Assembly: GCA_034231615.1 (NCBI GenBank)
Contig: CM067315.1
Span: 13,443,713 to 13,507,712, forward strand
Reading direction: 5' to 3'
DNA from: Meghimatium bilineatum
Taxonomy: Eukaryota > Mollusca > Gastropoda > Stylommatophora > Philomycidae
DNA: 64,000 nt
Under the pieces are notes generated by a model. It did not search any database. It saw nothing but the letters and a program-made list of their open reading frames with translations, and was not told the origin of the DNA. A program made the position numbers and the translations under genes. This document shows, piece by piece, positions 45,158 through 54,927 of this stretch (positions are counted from its first letter, which is position 1; each line of letters opens with the position of its first letter).

Positions 45158-45950
45158 AAATCAGAGAAGAATTAAGAAATCAGAGAATGGTTGAGTTAAG
45201 AAATCAGAGAATTGTTGAGTTAAGAAATCAGAGAACTGTTGAGTTAAGAAATCAGAGAACGGTTGAGTTAAGAAATCAGATAATTGTTGAGTTAAGAAAT
45301 CAGAGAACTGTTGAGTTAAGAAATCAGAGAACTGTTGAGTTAAGAAATCAGAGAACTGTTGAGTTAAGAAATCAGAGAACTGTTGAGTTAAGAAATCAGA
45401 GAACTGTTGAGTTAAGAAATCAGAGAACTGTTGAGTTAAGAAATCTGAGAACTGTTGAGTTAAGAAATCAGAGAACTGTTGAGTTAAGAAATCAGAGAAC
45501 TGTTGAGTTAAGAAATAAAAGAACTGTTGAGTTAAGAAATAAAAGAACTGTTGAGTTAAGAAATCAGAGAACTGTTGAGTTAAGAAATCAGAGAACTGTT
45601 CAGTTAAGAAATCAGAGAACTGTTGAGTTAAGAAATCAGAGAACTGTTGAGTTAAGAAATCAGAGACCTGTTGAGTTAAGAAATAAAAGAACTGTTGAGT
45701 TAAGAAATAAAAGAACTGTTGAGTTAAGAAATCAGAGAACTGTTGAGTTAAGAAATCAGAGAACTGCTGAGTTAAGAAATAAAAGAGCTGTTGAGTTAAG
45801 AAATCAGAGAACTGTTCAGTTAAGAAATCAGAGAACTGTTGAGTTAAGAAATCAGAGAACTGTTGAATTAAGAAATCAGAGAATTGCTGAGTTAAGAAAT
45901 CAAAGAAGTGCTGAATTAAGAAATCAACAAATTGCTGAGTTAAGAGTCAT
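45158..45950. repeat. 24-bp minisatellite, about 33 units
   Basis: Unit GTTGAGTTAAGAAATCAGAG then AACT. Because 24 is a multiple of three, a 298-codon plus frame (45067-45963, repeat VELRNQRT) runs from inside the SINE-A tail through the array. Not a gene. Confidence 0.96.
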
Positions 45951-46375
45951 AAACATTGATTGACTGTTACTTCTAACCCAATCCTCATTTCTGCACATTT
46001 GTATCGTACACGTGTCTAGATACTCACGTGTGCCACTACGTGCAGTACCTCTAATCAGTTGACGTTGTCCATGTAATTGATGTCTTGCTCAGGTTAACAC
46101 CCTCGCTTTAAACTCGTTTGTTACTATTTGTCTCATTTATTTCCTGGATTGTCTGCATTACTGTCGCTCTGTTGTAACCTCGCGTAACATATTTGATGGT
46201 AACTTCATGTAACATATTTGATGGTAACTTCATGTAATATAGCTCTGCTATAACTACACGTGACTTTGTATTAATATTACATTCAACTTTATATAATATT
46301 ATTACTACATTGCAGAAAAATTATAATCCAGAAAAACTTTGAAAATCTTGACTAAAATCGCGACTTTATTTTTTT
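45951..46375. other. Unassigned, with a 24-bp triplicate
   Basis: At 46180-46250 three units around GGTAACTTCATGTAACATAT. Nothing else recognised. Confidence 0.5.
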
Positions 46376-46486
46376 AGGGATGCTCTATGGTAGAAGTCGG
46401 AAAGCGTGTTGATTGAAGTTGCAAGGCGCGTAGTTGCTTTCTGATCAGACCTGGTTCAAATCCCGTCTCCTGCATTATGATTTTTC
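46376..46486 (+). mobile_element. tRNA-like SINE head
   Basis: Box B-like CCTGGTTCAAATCCCGTCTC at about 46449-46468, with possible box A in TATGGTAGAAGTCGGAAAGC. No acceptor closure, so not called as a tRNA. Confidence 0.5.
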
Positions 46487-46572
46487 TTTTATAAAAACCC
46501 TGGATGTCTATATATATTATGCTATTCCTTATTGTTACATACAGCATTGTATTAACATAACATATAATCAAA

Positions 46573-47148
46573 TTGAAGGGAAGGAAAGGGTTCAGGAAAA
46601 CCCGATGCAATACATCAGTTTCAAATATACCAAGAAACCACAGTGTTTCGACTTAGAACAGGTCACAGCAGAATGTTGGGTTACCTTTACCGACTGAGGA
46701 TCTTACAGATGAATGCTTTTGTGTATCCGGAGCACATACTTCAGGACTGTCCAACATACGCAGAGCAGAGACATCGGATCTGGTCAGAGGATACACATTT
46801 GTGGAAAAAGCTATGGGACAGCCGCGTAGTCAAGTGTTAGTGCACTGGCTTCGCATAAGAGTGGCTCTGGGTTCATTCCAAAAGGAAATGTTTTTCAGAC
46901 CGCAGCGGCTCCCCAGCCTTAATTGGATACCGGAATAATTCGGGAAATAAAAAGACTGAAAGGGATAGGAGATAGCTACCACCCTCATCGGTAATATCTC
47001 ACGCCCCTACGGCATTAATAAATTCTATGGGTTAACTTTAACTATGGGACAGCAGCTCTGACCTGAAGAAGACATTGGACTTCACCCTGACGACCGCCTT
47101 AAAATGTAACATGACGGCAGATGCTGAGCGCAGAAGAAGAAGAAGCAG
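46573..47148 (+). mobile_element. 5'-truncated LINE tail, split by a SINE
   Basis: Counterpart of 18498-18880: ACCACAGTGTTTCGACTTAG (FRLRTGH in one frame), GAGCACATACTTCAGGACTG, GCTATGGGACAGC, then after the SINE, TCTGACCTGAAGAAGACATT and the end GCTGAGCGCAGAAGAAGAAG. Frame-broken by small indels. Target duplication not found. Confidence 0.85.
46823..47041 (+). mobile_element. tRNA-derived SINE, family C, inside the LINE tail
   Basis: Begins CGCGTAGTCAAGTGTTAGTG (box A-like), with CTCTGGGTTCATTCC (box B-like), then AAGGAAATGTTTTTCAGACC, TTAATTGGATACCGGAATAA and ends CTACGGCATTAATAAATTCT then GGGTTAACTTTAA. It is flanked by CTATGGGACAGC at 46811-46822 and 47042-47053. A second copy is at 53513-53746. 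Confidence 0.9.
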
Positions 47149-47255
47149 TATGTGTAGCTAGGCCAAATATTATAGCTACATGTAGCGCTGTATTAACAGT
47201 ATGTGTAGCTAGGCCGAATATTATAACTACATGTAGCACTGTATTAACATTACCT
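47145..47255. repeat. 54-bp duplication, 2 units
   Basis: Two copies of AGTATGTGTAGCTAGGCCAA, ATATTATAGCTACATGTAGC, GCTGTATTAAC. Confidence 0.9.
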
Positions 47256-47266
47256 GTAATCTTTTG

Positions 47267-47480
47267 TCCCCCTCCCGCTGAATCTCTCTTGTAGCAGGAC
47301 AATTATCCCCCCTCCCGCTGAATCTCTCTTGTAGCAGGACAATTGTCCCCCCTCCCGCTGAATCTCTCTTGTAGCAGGACAATTCCCCCCCCTTTCTCCC
47401 CTCTCCCGCTGAATCTCTCTTGTAGCAGGATAATTGTTCCCCCCTCCCGCTGAATCTCTATTTTAGCAGGACAATTGTCC
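47267..47480. repeat. ~42-bp array made of SINE-B sequence, about 5 units
   Basis: Unit CCTCCCGCTGAATCTCTCTT then GTAGCAGGACAATTGTCCC. This is the SINE-B segment CTGCTGGATCTCTCTTGTAG...CAGGACAATAGTCC, amplified in tandem, with a C-rich joint. The rest of the SINE follows. Confidence 0.9.
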
Positions 47481-47575
47481 TTTTAGATTTCCAGCAGGAC
47501 TTAGCCAAAAGAACGGAAATGCATTGTGTTACCGTTTTCTTTGTCCCACTGACCCGATACACCTGCCTTCGGTGG
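47440..47575 (-). mobile_element. SINE-B copy, 5' part, from which the array grew
   Basis: CCCGCTGAATCTCTATTTTA, TTTTAGATTTCCAGCAGGAC, AAATGCATTGTGTTACCGTT, ends GATACACCTGCCTTCGGTGG. A SINE-A-like piece follows at 47611-47680 (GTCATTGTTTACAGCTTGGT). Confidence 0.8.
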
Positions 47576-47692
47576 TGCATTCTATCGGTCATTTTCAAAA
47601 TTTTTGGCTTTTAGCAGAATTTAGACTGAAGAATGGACCGTGTAGTGTCATTGTTTACAGCTTGGTTGCGATGTATGCGTATTTTACAAGAC

Positions 47693-47965
47693 AGAGACAT
47701 CACGAGTTACGGGAAGATATAAACACATCATCAGTTACAGGAAGATATAAACACATCACGAGTTACGGGAAGATATAAACACATCATCAGTTACAGGAAG
47801 ATATAAACACATCACGAGTTACGGAAGATATAAACACATCATCAGTTACAGGAAGATATAAACACATCACGAGTTACAGGAAGATATCAACACATCACGA
47901 GTTACTGGAAGATATAAGCACATCACTAGTTACGGGAAGATATAAACACATCACGAGTTAGAGAA
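47693..47965. repeat. 28-29-bp minisatellite, about 10 units
   Basis: Unit ACATCACGAGTTACGGGAAG then ATATAAAC, alternating with ACATCATCAGTTACAGGAAG. Confidence 0.95.
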
Positions 47966-48197
47966 GACATTTATTAAGAGACTTTTTAATAGAAATATAA
48001 CGTTAATTTGTACAGAATGACGGAATAGATCAATTTCATTTCTAATACGAAGCAATATCTGTTCCAAGAAGATTGTCAATGTTCTAAAGAAGCAAAGTAG
48101 TGTCAGCTGTAGCTAGATTTCTATCAGTAGAATAGCACGATTTTGTCTTTGTAATGATAACATGACATGTAATGAAGACACTAGACAGCTAAGCATT

Positions 48198-48272
48198 CCC
48201 CATCAAGGCCAGCACCGTGCAGTGGTGATGGGGCTTAGTTCAGCCATCAGGGGCTGGAAACTAAGACTGGTC
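48198..48272 (+). ncRNA. HDV-like self-cleaving ribozyme at the LINE 5' end
   Basis: Predicted by eye. P1: CCCCATC (48198-48204) with GATGGGG (48227-48233), 7 bp. P2: GGCCAG (48207-48212) with CTGGTC (48267-48272), 6 bp with one G-U. P3: ACC (48214-48216) with GGT (48224-48226), closing a 7-nt loop. P4: CAGCC (48241-48245) with GGCTG (48252-48256). Joining strand AAACTAAG, with the candidate catalytic C at 48261. Cleavage would fall just before 48198, the exact edge of the target-site duplication. HDV-like ribozymes at the 5' end are known in R2, RTE, Baggins and L1Tc elements. Confidence 0.85.
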
Positions 48273-48366
48273 GGGCAGTCCCATTCGAGCATGACCATAG
48301 TCCTGCCCAAGTAAGCAGAGTGCTGAAGACGGAGGCATCCAGCCAAAAGGCGCACAGATAATCAGG

Positions 48367-50916
48367 ATGCCACGCACAAAACACAATGGAAACATGTCTG
48401 TATCTATACAAAGTTATGGTGCCTGCCCTGTGGCGGACGTTCAGGCAGGGACGGTGTCGGGCCCTATACCTCGAAAGGGCCCAACCTCAGTTACTGAAAG
48501 TCCTTCTCAATTGCCTCGAGGAGCCAGGAGGCAAGGGAATAGAGCTACTGACCAAACAAGCAAACGACCAATAAAAATAATGCACTGGGATGCTGAGGGT
48601 GTCAACAGTAAAAGAGATGGATAAAGCAAAAAATTTGAACTTGAAAATGTCCTCAGTGAAGAACAAGTTAATGTATGCTGTATTCAAGAAACACACATCA
48701 GCAGCGACATAGCCTTCAAAATCAGAGGCTACCAGTGCTACCGATCTGACCGAAAGGACAGGCGAAAGGGTGGAATTCTGACACTTGTTAAAAACAATAT
48801 CAGCGCATGTCAGCTGGAAGTATATATGGAAAGGGCAGAATACCAGATGCTCCACCTAAAAACAGACAGTGCAGAATTCCATCTCCTGAACTACTACTGC
48901 CCAAATGATAAACCATTGGCACTAGACACAATTCCAGATAAGGAGAGACTTATGGTGTGTGGTGACTTCAACAGCCACTCTCGGAGCTGGGGCTACGACC
49001 ATATCGACAACAGAGGTGAGGAACTTGAGAGCTGGCAGGATGAAAATAATCTCATCCTTATTAACCAATCACCAGACTCACCAACCTTCTACTCGAGAGC
49101 ATGGCACACCACCTCTACACCAGATCTGGCATTCCACTCACCAGGCCTGGAATAGAACATCACACGTGTCGTTGGAAAGCAGCTTGGAGGTACTGACCAC
49201 AGACCAGTATTTCTGGAAATCCACAATGAATTTACCAAGGACAGCAGCACGCTCACTAGGTGGAACTATAAGAGGGCAGACTGGAAAATGTACCAGCATT
49301 TAACCAGTGTTCTAGCTAAGGACATGAACTTGGACAAAGACATCAATAGAGCAGTGAGTGAATTTAATAGGTGTATACTACATGCTGCTAGTAAAACCAT
49401 ACCCAGGGAGGCAAGCAAGAACTACAAACCCTACTGGAATAATGAACTGGAAAAGCTGCAAAATGAGATGGAAACATCTAGACAGCAGGCTGAGAACAAA
49501 CCTAGCCAAGAACATCACAACAAATATCAGCAAACAAAGGCTAAATTTCAAAGAGCCAAGTTACAAGCCAGACGGAGCAGCTGGAAAGAAAAAACAGAGT
49601 CGCTGAACCTAGAAAGAGATACTAGGAAATTATGGAAACTTGTAAAACAACTAAATGATGAAGGTACAGGGAGAAATACCAGGATCACACTTTATAAAGA
49701 TAGAAACATTTTAACAGGTAAACATGCAGCTCATTACTTTGCAGAAGACAATAACGTCAAAGTCAGCCCAGACAAACAACAGGAGGTTCGAGAGAACCAG
49801 CAAAACATTGGACAAGGCGAACCTATACCTGAAGTCATGGAGGCACCAATCACAATGAGAGAACTGGAGCATGCAATATCCAAATTGAAAATGAAAAAGT
49901 CCCCTGGAGCTGATGGAGTGTCCAATGAAATGATTAGAAACCTGGGAATTGCAGCAAGAGCAAAGCTATTGCAGATCTTTAACACAAGCTGGTCCACAGG
50001 TAATGTACCACAGGCGTGGAGAGAAGCAATAATGATACCACTCCTCAAATCAGGAAAAGATGGCAACACAGTCTCCAACTACAGGCCCATCAGCCTCACA
50101 AGCTGTCTATGCAAAACAATGGAACGCATTATCAATCTTAGGATGCAGTGGTACCTTGAAAGTGAAAATCTTCTGGTATCACAGCAAGCAGGTTTCAGAC
50201 AGTGCTACTCTACTGAAGATCAGGCAACCTACCTCTCCCAAGAGATTGAGGATGCCTTCCAAGAGAAGAAACTGGTACTAGCAGCATGGATAGACCTCAG
50301 AAAAGCATTTGATAAGGTCTGGAAAGAAGGGCCCCTAAAGAAATTGCGAAATTGCAGGGTTAGCTCAAGAATATACAAATGGGTAAAAGCATACCTGTAT
50401 AATAGAAGAGCCAGGGTACAATTAGATGGTCGCAAGAGCAAGAAAGTTTTACTGCGTCATGGAGTCCCTCAGGGAGGAGTCCTGTCACCCACACTTTTCT
50501 TGGTTTACATCAATGACCTAGTTGCTGAACTACCACATGGGATCAAAGTGGCAATGTATGCTGACGACCTGGTGATATGGTGCACAGAAGAACATGCGAC
50601 AGTGGCCACTAAACAAATACAAAGAGCTATCGATGTCCTAACCTTATGGGCTAATAGATGGTACGTCAGCATTAACACAGATAAGTGCAGCACTACACTC
50701 TTTACCCTCTTACCAAAACAAAAAGCCGGTCATATCAAGATAGATGGAGAGCTCTTGAAAGAAGAAAAACAACCCACATACCTCGGAGTTACTTTTGATG
50801 ATAAACTGATATGGAAGCAGCACATAAACAAAGCAACAACAAAAGCCAGGAGGAAGTTAACTGTCCTGAGAAAACTAAGTGGAACCACATGGGGAGCCAG
50901 TGGAAAAACTCAGTAA
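48367..50916 (+). pseudogene. LINE endonuclease-reverse transcriptase ORF with two internal stops
   Basis: From the ATG at 48367 one phase runs to the TAA at 50914, interrupted by TAA at 48622 (codon 86) and TAG at 49153 (codon 263). Endonuclease motifs: IMHWDAEGVN, CIQETHIS, RKGGILTLVKN, MVCGDFNSHSRSWGY, TSTPDLAFHS, GGTDHRPVFLE. RT motifs: KKSPGADGVSNEMI, PLLKSGKDGN then YRPISLTSCLCKTMERI, QAGFRQCYSTEDQ, AAWIDLRKAFDKVW, GVPQGGVLSPTLF, MYADDLVIWC (YADD at 50557), YLGVTFDDKLIW. The nuclease nicks the target and RT extends from it. All key residues visible are kept, so the damage is recent. Confidence 0.9.
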
Positions 50917-50919
50917 AGT

Positions 50920-52220
50920 TTACTAGCAAGGCATAAGACCACACCTGGAATATGGTTCAGCTGCGTGGTGTTCTGCATCAAACACCACATTACAAGATCT
51001 AGATAAAGTGCAAAACCAGGCACTTAGAATAATGTTGGGAGCAATGAAATCAACACCCATAGCAGAGATGCAGAAAATGGGAAGAATGCAAACACTTGGC
51101 GAACGCAGAGACACAAAAGGACTAATTCAAGCAGAAAAGTTTCAGTGTATGCCAAGTCATCCAATGAAGGAAAGATTCCAAAATCTAGCAATGAGGAGAC
51201 TGAAAAGAAGCAGCTTTATCCATAAAGCTAAACGACTCCGTAGACAACTTACAGACCTACCTGAAGTTGACAGCCCCTTAAGGCCTGTACCAGAACAAAC
51301 CCCGTGGAGTGAAAGGCATGGAATGTCAATATACATTCAGACCCATGTGAAAGGAATACTAAGCGAGGACGAACAGAACAATGTGCAGCGAATGACAGTC
51401 ACCCTCAGTTTCCTGGATGAGGAATATCCACAAGATATATGGGTCAGAGTATACACAGATGGGTCAGCACAGAATGCTGTGAGGAATGGAAGTGCAGGTG
51501 TATATATAGAATATCCACACAAGCCTAGAGATACCATCAGAACACCGACAGGAAAATTCTGCAATAATTATGATGCTGAAATCCATGCAGTTTGGCATGC
51601 AAGAGATAGTGTGGCAGCTAAAAAACTGCTGAACTCCAACTCTGACCTACAGCCTGTGGTATTCCTGACAGATGCAATGGCAGTGCTTCAAGCTCTCCAG
51701 TCTGGAAAACTAACAGACTTGAAAAAAACTACTTAGCGAATTGTCTTACTAGTATAGGGTAACCATACAGTGGATACCCTCTCACTGTTGAATACCAGGA
51801 AATGAAAAAGCAGACCAACTGGCTAAGGAAGGTGCTGCCGAAGACCAACCAGATATACCAATCACCTACCATCAGAAAAAACAGTTGATCAAGTCAATAA
51901 GAAAGCCACAAACACCAACACAAGATGACTATCATATTATGAACAGACCAGAACAAGTTATAATTCTACGTCTCAGAACAGGACACAACCGTCTCCGCAG
52001 TCACATGTATACAAAGTTCAAGATTGGCAACACGGCCATGTGTACATGTGGACAGGCAGCACAGAGTGCCAAACATATACTTCAAGAGTGTTCTGAGCAT
52101 GAAACGCTGAGGCAGACGTATTGGCCAGAGGAAACAACACTGGAATCAAAGCTCTATGGGACACTGTATGAACTACAAAAGACAGTGAGTTTTATTAAGG
52201 AGACAGAATTACAGATATAG
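50920..52220 (+). pseudogene. LINE thumb, RNase H and Cys/His tail, frame-broken
   Basis: After a frameshift near 50915 the reading resumes IRPHLEYGSAAWCSASNTTL, DKVQNQALRIMLGAMKS. RNase H: YTDGSAQNAV (51452), NNYDAEI, FLTDAMAV. A 15-nt insertion near 51590 (relative to 56345-57341) adds five codons after DAEI. An extra A near 51730 shifts the frame, TAG replaces Gln in the strand after LLSELSY, and TGA replaces Gly in SHCGIPG. The tail is intact: RLRTGHNRLRSHMYTKFKI, CTCGQAAQSAKHILQEC, ending in stop at 52220. Confidence 0.88.
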
Positions 52221-52294
52221 ACATGTTTCAAGTGAACGAAAGAAGAAGAAGAAGAAGAAGAAGCTAAGAATTGTTACATATTCTCTCCATCTCT

Positions 52295-52295
<1 letters not shown>

Positions 52296-52368
<73 letters not shown>

Positions 52369-52400
52369 CTGCGTGCGTGCGTGTGTGTGTATGTCAGTAT
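52296..52400. repeat. (GT)n microsatellite
   Basis: GT dinucleotide run with a few GC variants. Confidence 0.98.
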
Positions 52401-52478
52401 CTGACATCTATCCGGATGATAGTATCATTGTTGTGTTATAAGAAATAAAATATGCAATTTTATCTCATAAGACCCACC

Positions 52479-53431
52479 CATCTAGATTAGAATAACTCTT
52501 TCAAAGTAGGTAAAAGGCATCACAGGCCCACTTGTACCATCTAGATTAGAATAACTCTTTCAAAGTAGGTAAAAGGCATCACAGGCCCACTTGTACCATC
52601 TAGATTAGAATAACTCTTTCAAAGTAGGTAAAAGGCATCACAGGCCCACTTGTACCATCTAGATTAGAATAACTCTTTCAAAGTAGGTAAAAGGCATCAC
52701 AGGCCCACTTGTACCATCTAGATTAGAATAACTCTTTCAAAGTAGGTAAAAGGCATCACAGGCCCACTTGTACCATCTAGATCTTCTTCATCTTCTCGTT
52801 CGCAGTTTGACATGTCTACACAGCAAGTCCTGTTTTCTTAATAAATGCTGCTGTATTTGAAAGCTCCTCAGTGCTCCAATTCATCTTTATGTGGATATCC
52901 ATATATGTGGGCCAGTGTTCTTCCCTTAACTGGTTTAGTGTATTGCAGTCTTGCAGGATATGTTCAGTGGTCTGTGCTGCCTGCCCACACGGGCACAGTG
53001 GTGATGGAACCAATCTTAGCCTACTTAAGTGGCTATTTAATCTGTTGTGTCCTGTTCTGAGGCGGAAGATAATAACCTGCTCTGCTCTGTCGAGATATTG
53101 GTAATTGTCTTTTGGGTGATCGACTTTCCTGCATCTAGATTAGAATAACTCTTTCAAAGTAGGTAAAAGGCATCACAGGCCCACTTGTACCATCTAGATT
53201 AGAATAACTCTTTCAAAGTAGGTAAAATGCATCACAGGCCCACTTGTACCATCTAGATTAGAAAAACTCTTTCAAAGTATGTAAAATGCATCACAGGCCC
53301 ACTTGTACCATCTAGATTAGAAAAACTCTTTCAAAGTATGTAAAATGCATCACAGGCCCACTTGTACCATCTAGATTAGAAAAACTCTTTCAAAGTATGT
53401 AAAATGCATCACAGGCCCACTTGTACCATCT
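52479..53431. repeat. 59-bp minisatellite, about 10 units, split by a LINE
   Basis: Unit CATCTAGATTAGAATAACTC, TTTCAAAGTAGGTAAAAGGC, ATCACAGGCCCACTTGTAC. About five units lie on each side of the LINE at 52783-53131. Left units are identical to each other; right units after the first shift to AAAATGC and GAAAAACTC. Confidence 0.95.
52783..53131 (-). mobile_element. 5'-truncated LINE tail inside the 59-bp array
   Basis: Minus strand, ending GAACGAGAAGATGAAGAAG at the left. It encodes IIFRLRTGHNRLNSHL, CPCGQAAQTTEHILQDC, WPTYMDIHIKMNWSTEEL, FIKKTGLAV, the Cys/His tail of an RNase H LINE. Direct repeats CATCTAGAT at 52774-52782 and 53132-53140 come from the array unit itself. Confidence 0.9.
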
Positions 53432-53512
53432 TGTACTTTTGTGTGTCTTCTTATACGAGCAGCCCTAGAACTATCTGCGGTCACTTTTTCTTTGGTCTTT
53501 ATACCATTCCTG

Positions 53513-53746
53513 GGTGGTCCTGGGTTCATCCCCCAGTTGAGGCGGAAATGTTTTTCAAATCGCAACGGCTCCCAGTTCGACCCAGCCTTAAATGGGTACC
53601 GGATTAATCCAGGAAGTAAAGACTGCGAGGAAGAGGAGATGGCTACCGCCCTCATTTGCAGAGCCTCTGAAATATGAGATCGCTAACATCTCACACCCCT
53701 ACGGCATTAATAAATGTTATGGGTTACTTTACTTTAATTACCTTAC
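53513..53746 (+). mobile_element. tRNA-derived SINE, family C
   Basis: GTGGTCCTGGGTTCATCCCC (box B-like), GGAAATGTTTTTCAAATCGC, GGGTACCGGATTAATCCAGG, ends CTACGGCATTAATAAATGTT then GGGTTACTTTACTTTAATTA. Flanked by TATACCATTCCTG at 53500-53512 and 53747-53759, a 13-bp perfect target duplication. 5' end lacks box A. Confidence 0.9.
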
Positions 53747-53932
53747 TATACCATTCCTGCTGTTTCCCATGTATGTAACACGACCCACGTCAATCTGTTC
53801 TCATGATACCAAATCAATGGATGTATCATGGATATCACGTTTGCATACTTTTTTTTAATCGAAGTTGATCACAAGATATTTTTTTCCAGACTGTACTTCT
53901 CCATTATTCTTGACTGTTCTTCTTTGGAGCGC

Positions 53933-54230
53933 AGTAGCCTGTTTGATAGTGAGTTTACTTTCTATCTCCGGGTTACAGCGTGCCTGGTTCGAAACCACGT
54001 CCGGACAACGAATAAAAACGTCCGGGTTGTGATTTCTCGCTTGATACGACCACTCCTCTAGTCGACTCAGTTGTAAATGAGTACCTGGTCATGAGTTAGG
54101 GGAGGTAAGAGGTAAAGACAGCAAGAAAGGGAACTTGCTACCCCCCTTATAGTTGATGTGGCTTAGTACATGATGAATTATATTCATCCCCAACGGCAGG
54201 TTGCTGCCATGAGACTTACCTTTACCTTCA
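53933..54230 (+). mobile_element. tRNA-derived SINE, family D
   Basis: AGTAGCCTGTTTGATAGTGA (box A-like), GCCTGGTTCGAAACCACGTC (box B), then CGTCCGGGTTGTGATTTCTC, GTTGTAAATGAGTACCTGGT, ends near TGCTGCCATGAGACTTACCT. The longer partner of 14918-15110. Confidence 0.8.
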
Positions 54231-54927
54231 AGTTAGAACGTTGTGTGCAGACATGATACTATAGTTACACAGCTCGGCTTACACAAAGAAATATTATTAT
54301 GTCGAAAAACTAAATACAAAGAATGAAAAGCATATGGTTTCAAGATTTGCGTGGACGATGTTGTAACCCCTCGCCGTCTGCTCAGTGTGTTACAGTTATT
54401 ACCACACGAGTCAGAAAGTGATAACATATACGTGCGTTCCAGAATTCACACTGGAATGTAAACTCGACTAAACTTAACAAAACCAGGTCAACAGTCCACT
54501 TTTCTGTCTAATATGGAACTCTACCGCTTTCTCCAAACGGCACAATAAGAAACGGCAACTTCTCAACACAAATTTATCGTTTATGATATTTCGTAATCAA
54601 CATAACGATATTATTAATACTGTTTATATGTGAGAAACAGGCAATAGATTGCACGAATAAAGGCTAATAAATGGCATACGGACGTAGAATAGCCAGGTAA
54701 TCTTGCTAACTGATGCTAAATCTGTATTATACGCCCAAAACAAGACCAAAAATATGATGATTGATGTACTAATTTTCTGTTTGCTGTAGCTGAAGATTAC
54801 CACTAGAGAAATATCATTACTACAGTTAAGTGGCTGTCGTTCGCACACCGGTACGCCACAGTTTGAGTTCACTGTCACTCGTGGTTTCAAAATGTAAATT
54901 TCGTGGGTAGAGCCCAATAAAGGATAT
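54231..54927. other. Unassigned DNA
   Basis: No feature recognised. Confidence 0.35.

Larger units (their letters stand above)
48198..52261 (+). mobile_element. Full-length LINE, APE-RT-RNase H type, ~4.06 kb
   Basis: The element starts at an HDV-like ribozyme and ends in (AGA)n. The flanking direct repeats are AGCTAAGCATT (48187-48197) and AGCTAAGAATT (52262-52272), 11 bp with one mismatch. It has a 5' UTR of about 170 bp, then one long reading frame with endonuclease, RT, RNase H and Cys/His tail. Single-ORF layout with RNase H and a 5' ribozyme recalls the I/ingi-like LINEs (L1Tc of trypanosomes has such a ribozyme), but I cannot place the clade without a tree. A partial copy lies at 56345-57341. 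Confidence 0.93.

Noticed and set aside
45067-45963. 298-codon frame with an 8-residue repeat, looks like a coiled-coil protein
   Set aside because: It starts in a SINE-A tail and consists of a 24-bp minisatellite.
48367-48624. Separate small ORF1 protein of the LINE
   Set aside because: The phase is the same as the endonuclease and the TAA at 48622 interrupts the nuclease motif, so it is the N-terminus of a single ORF.
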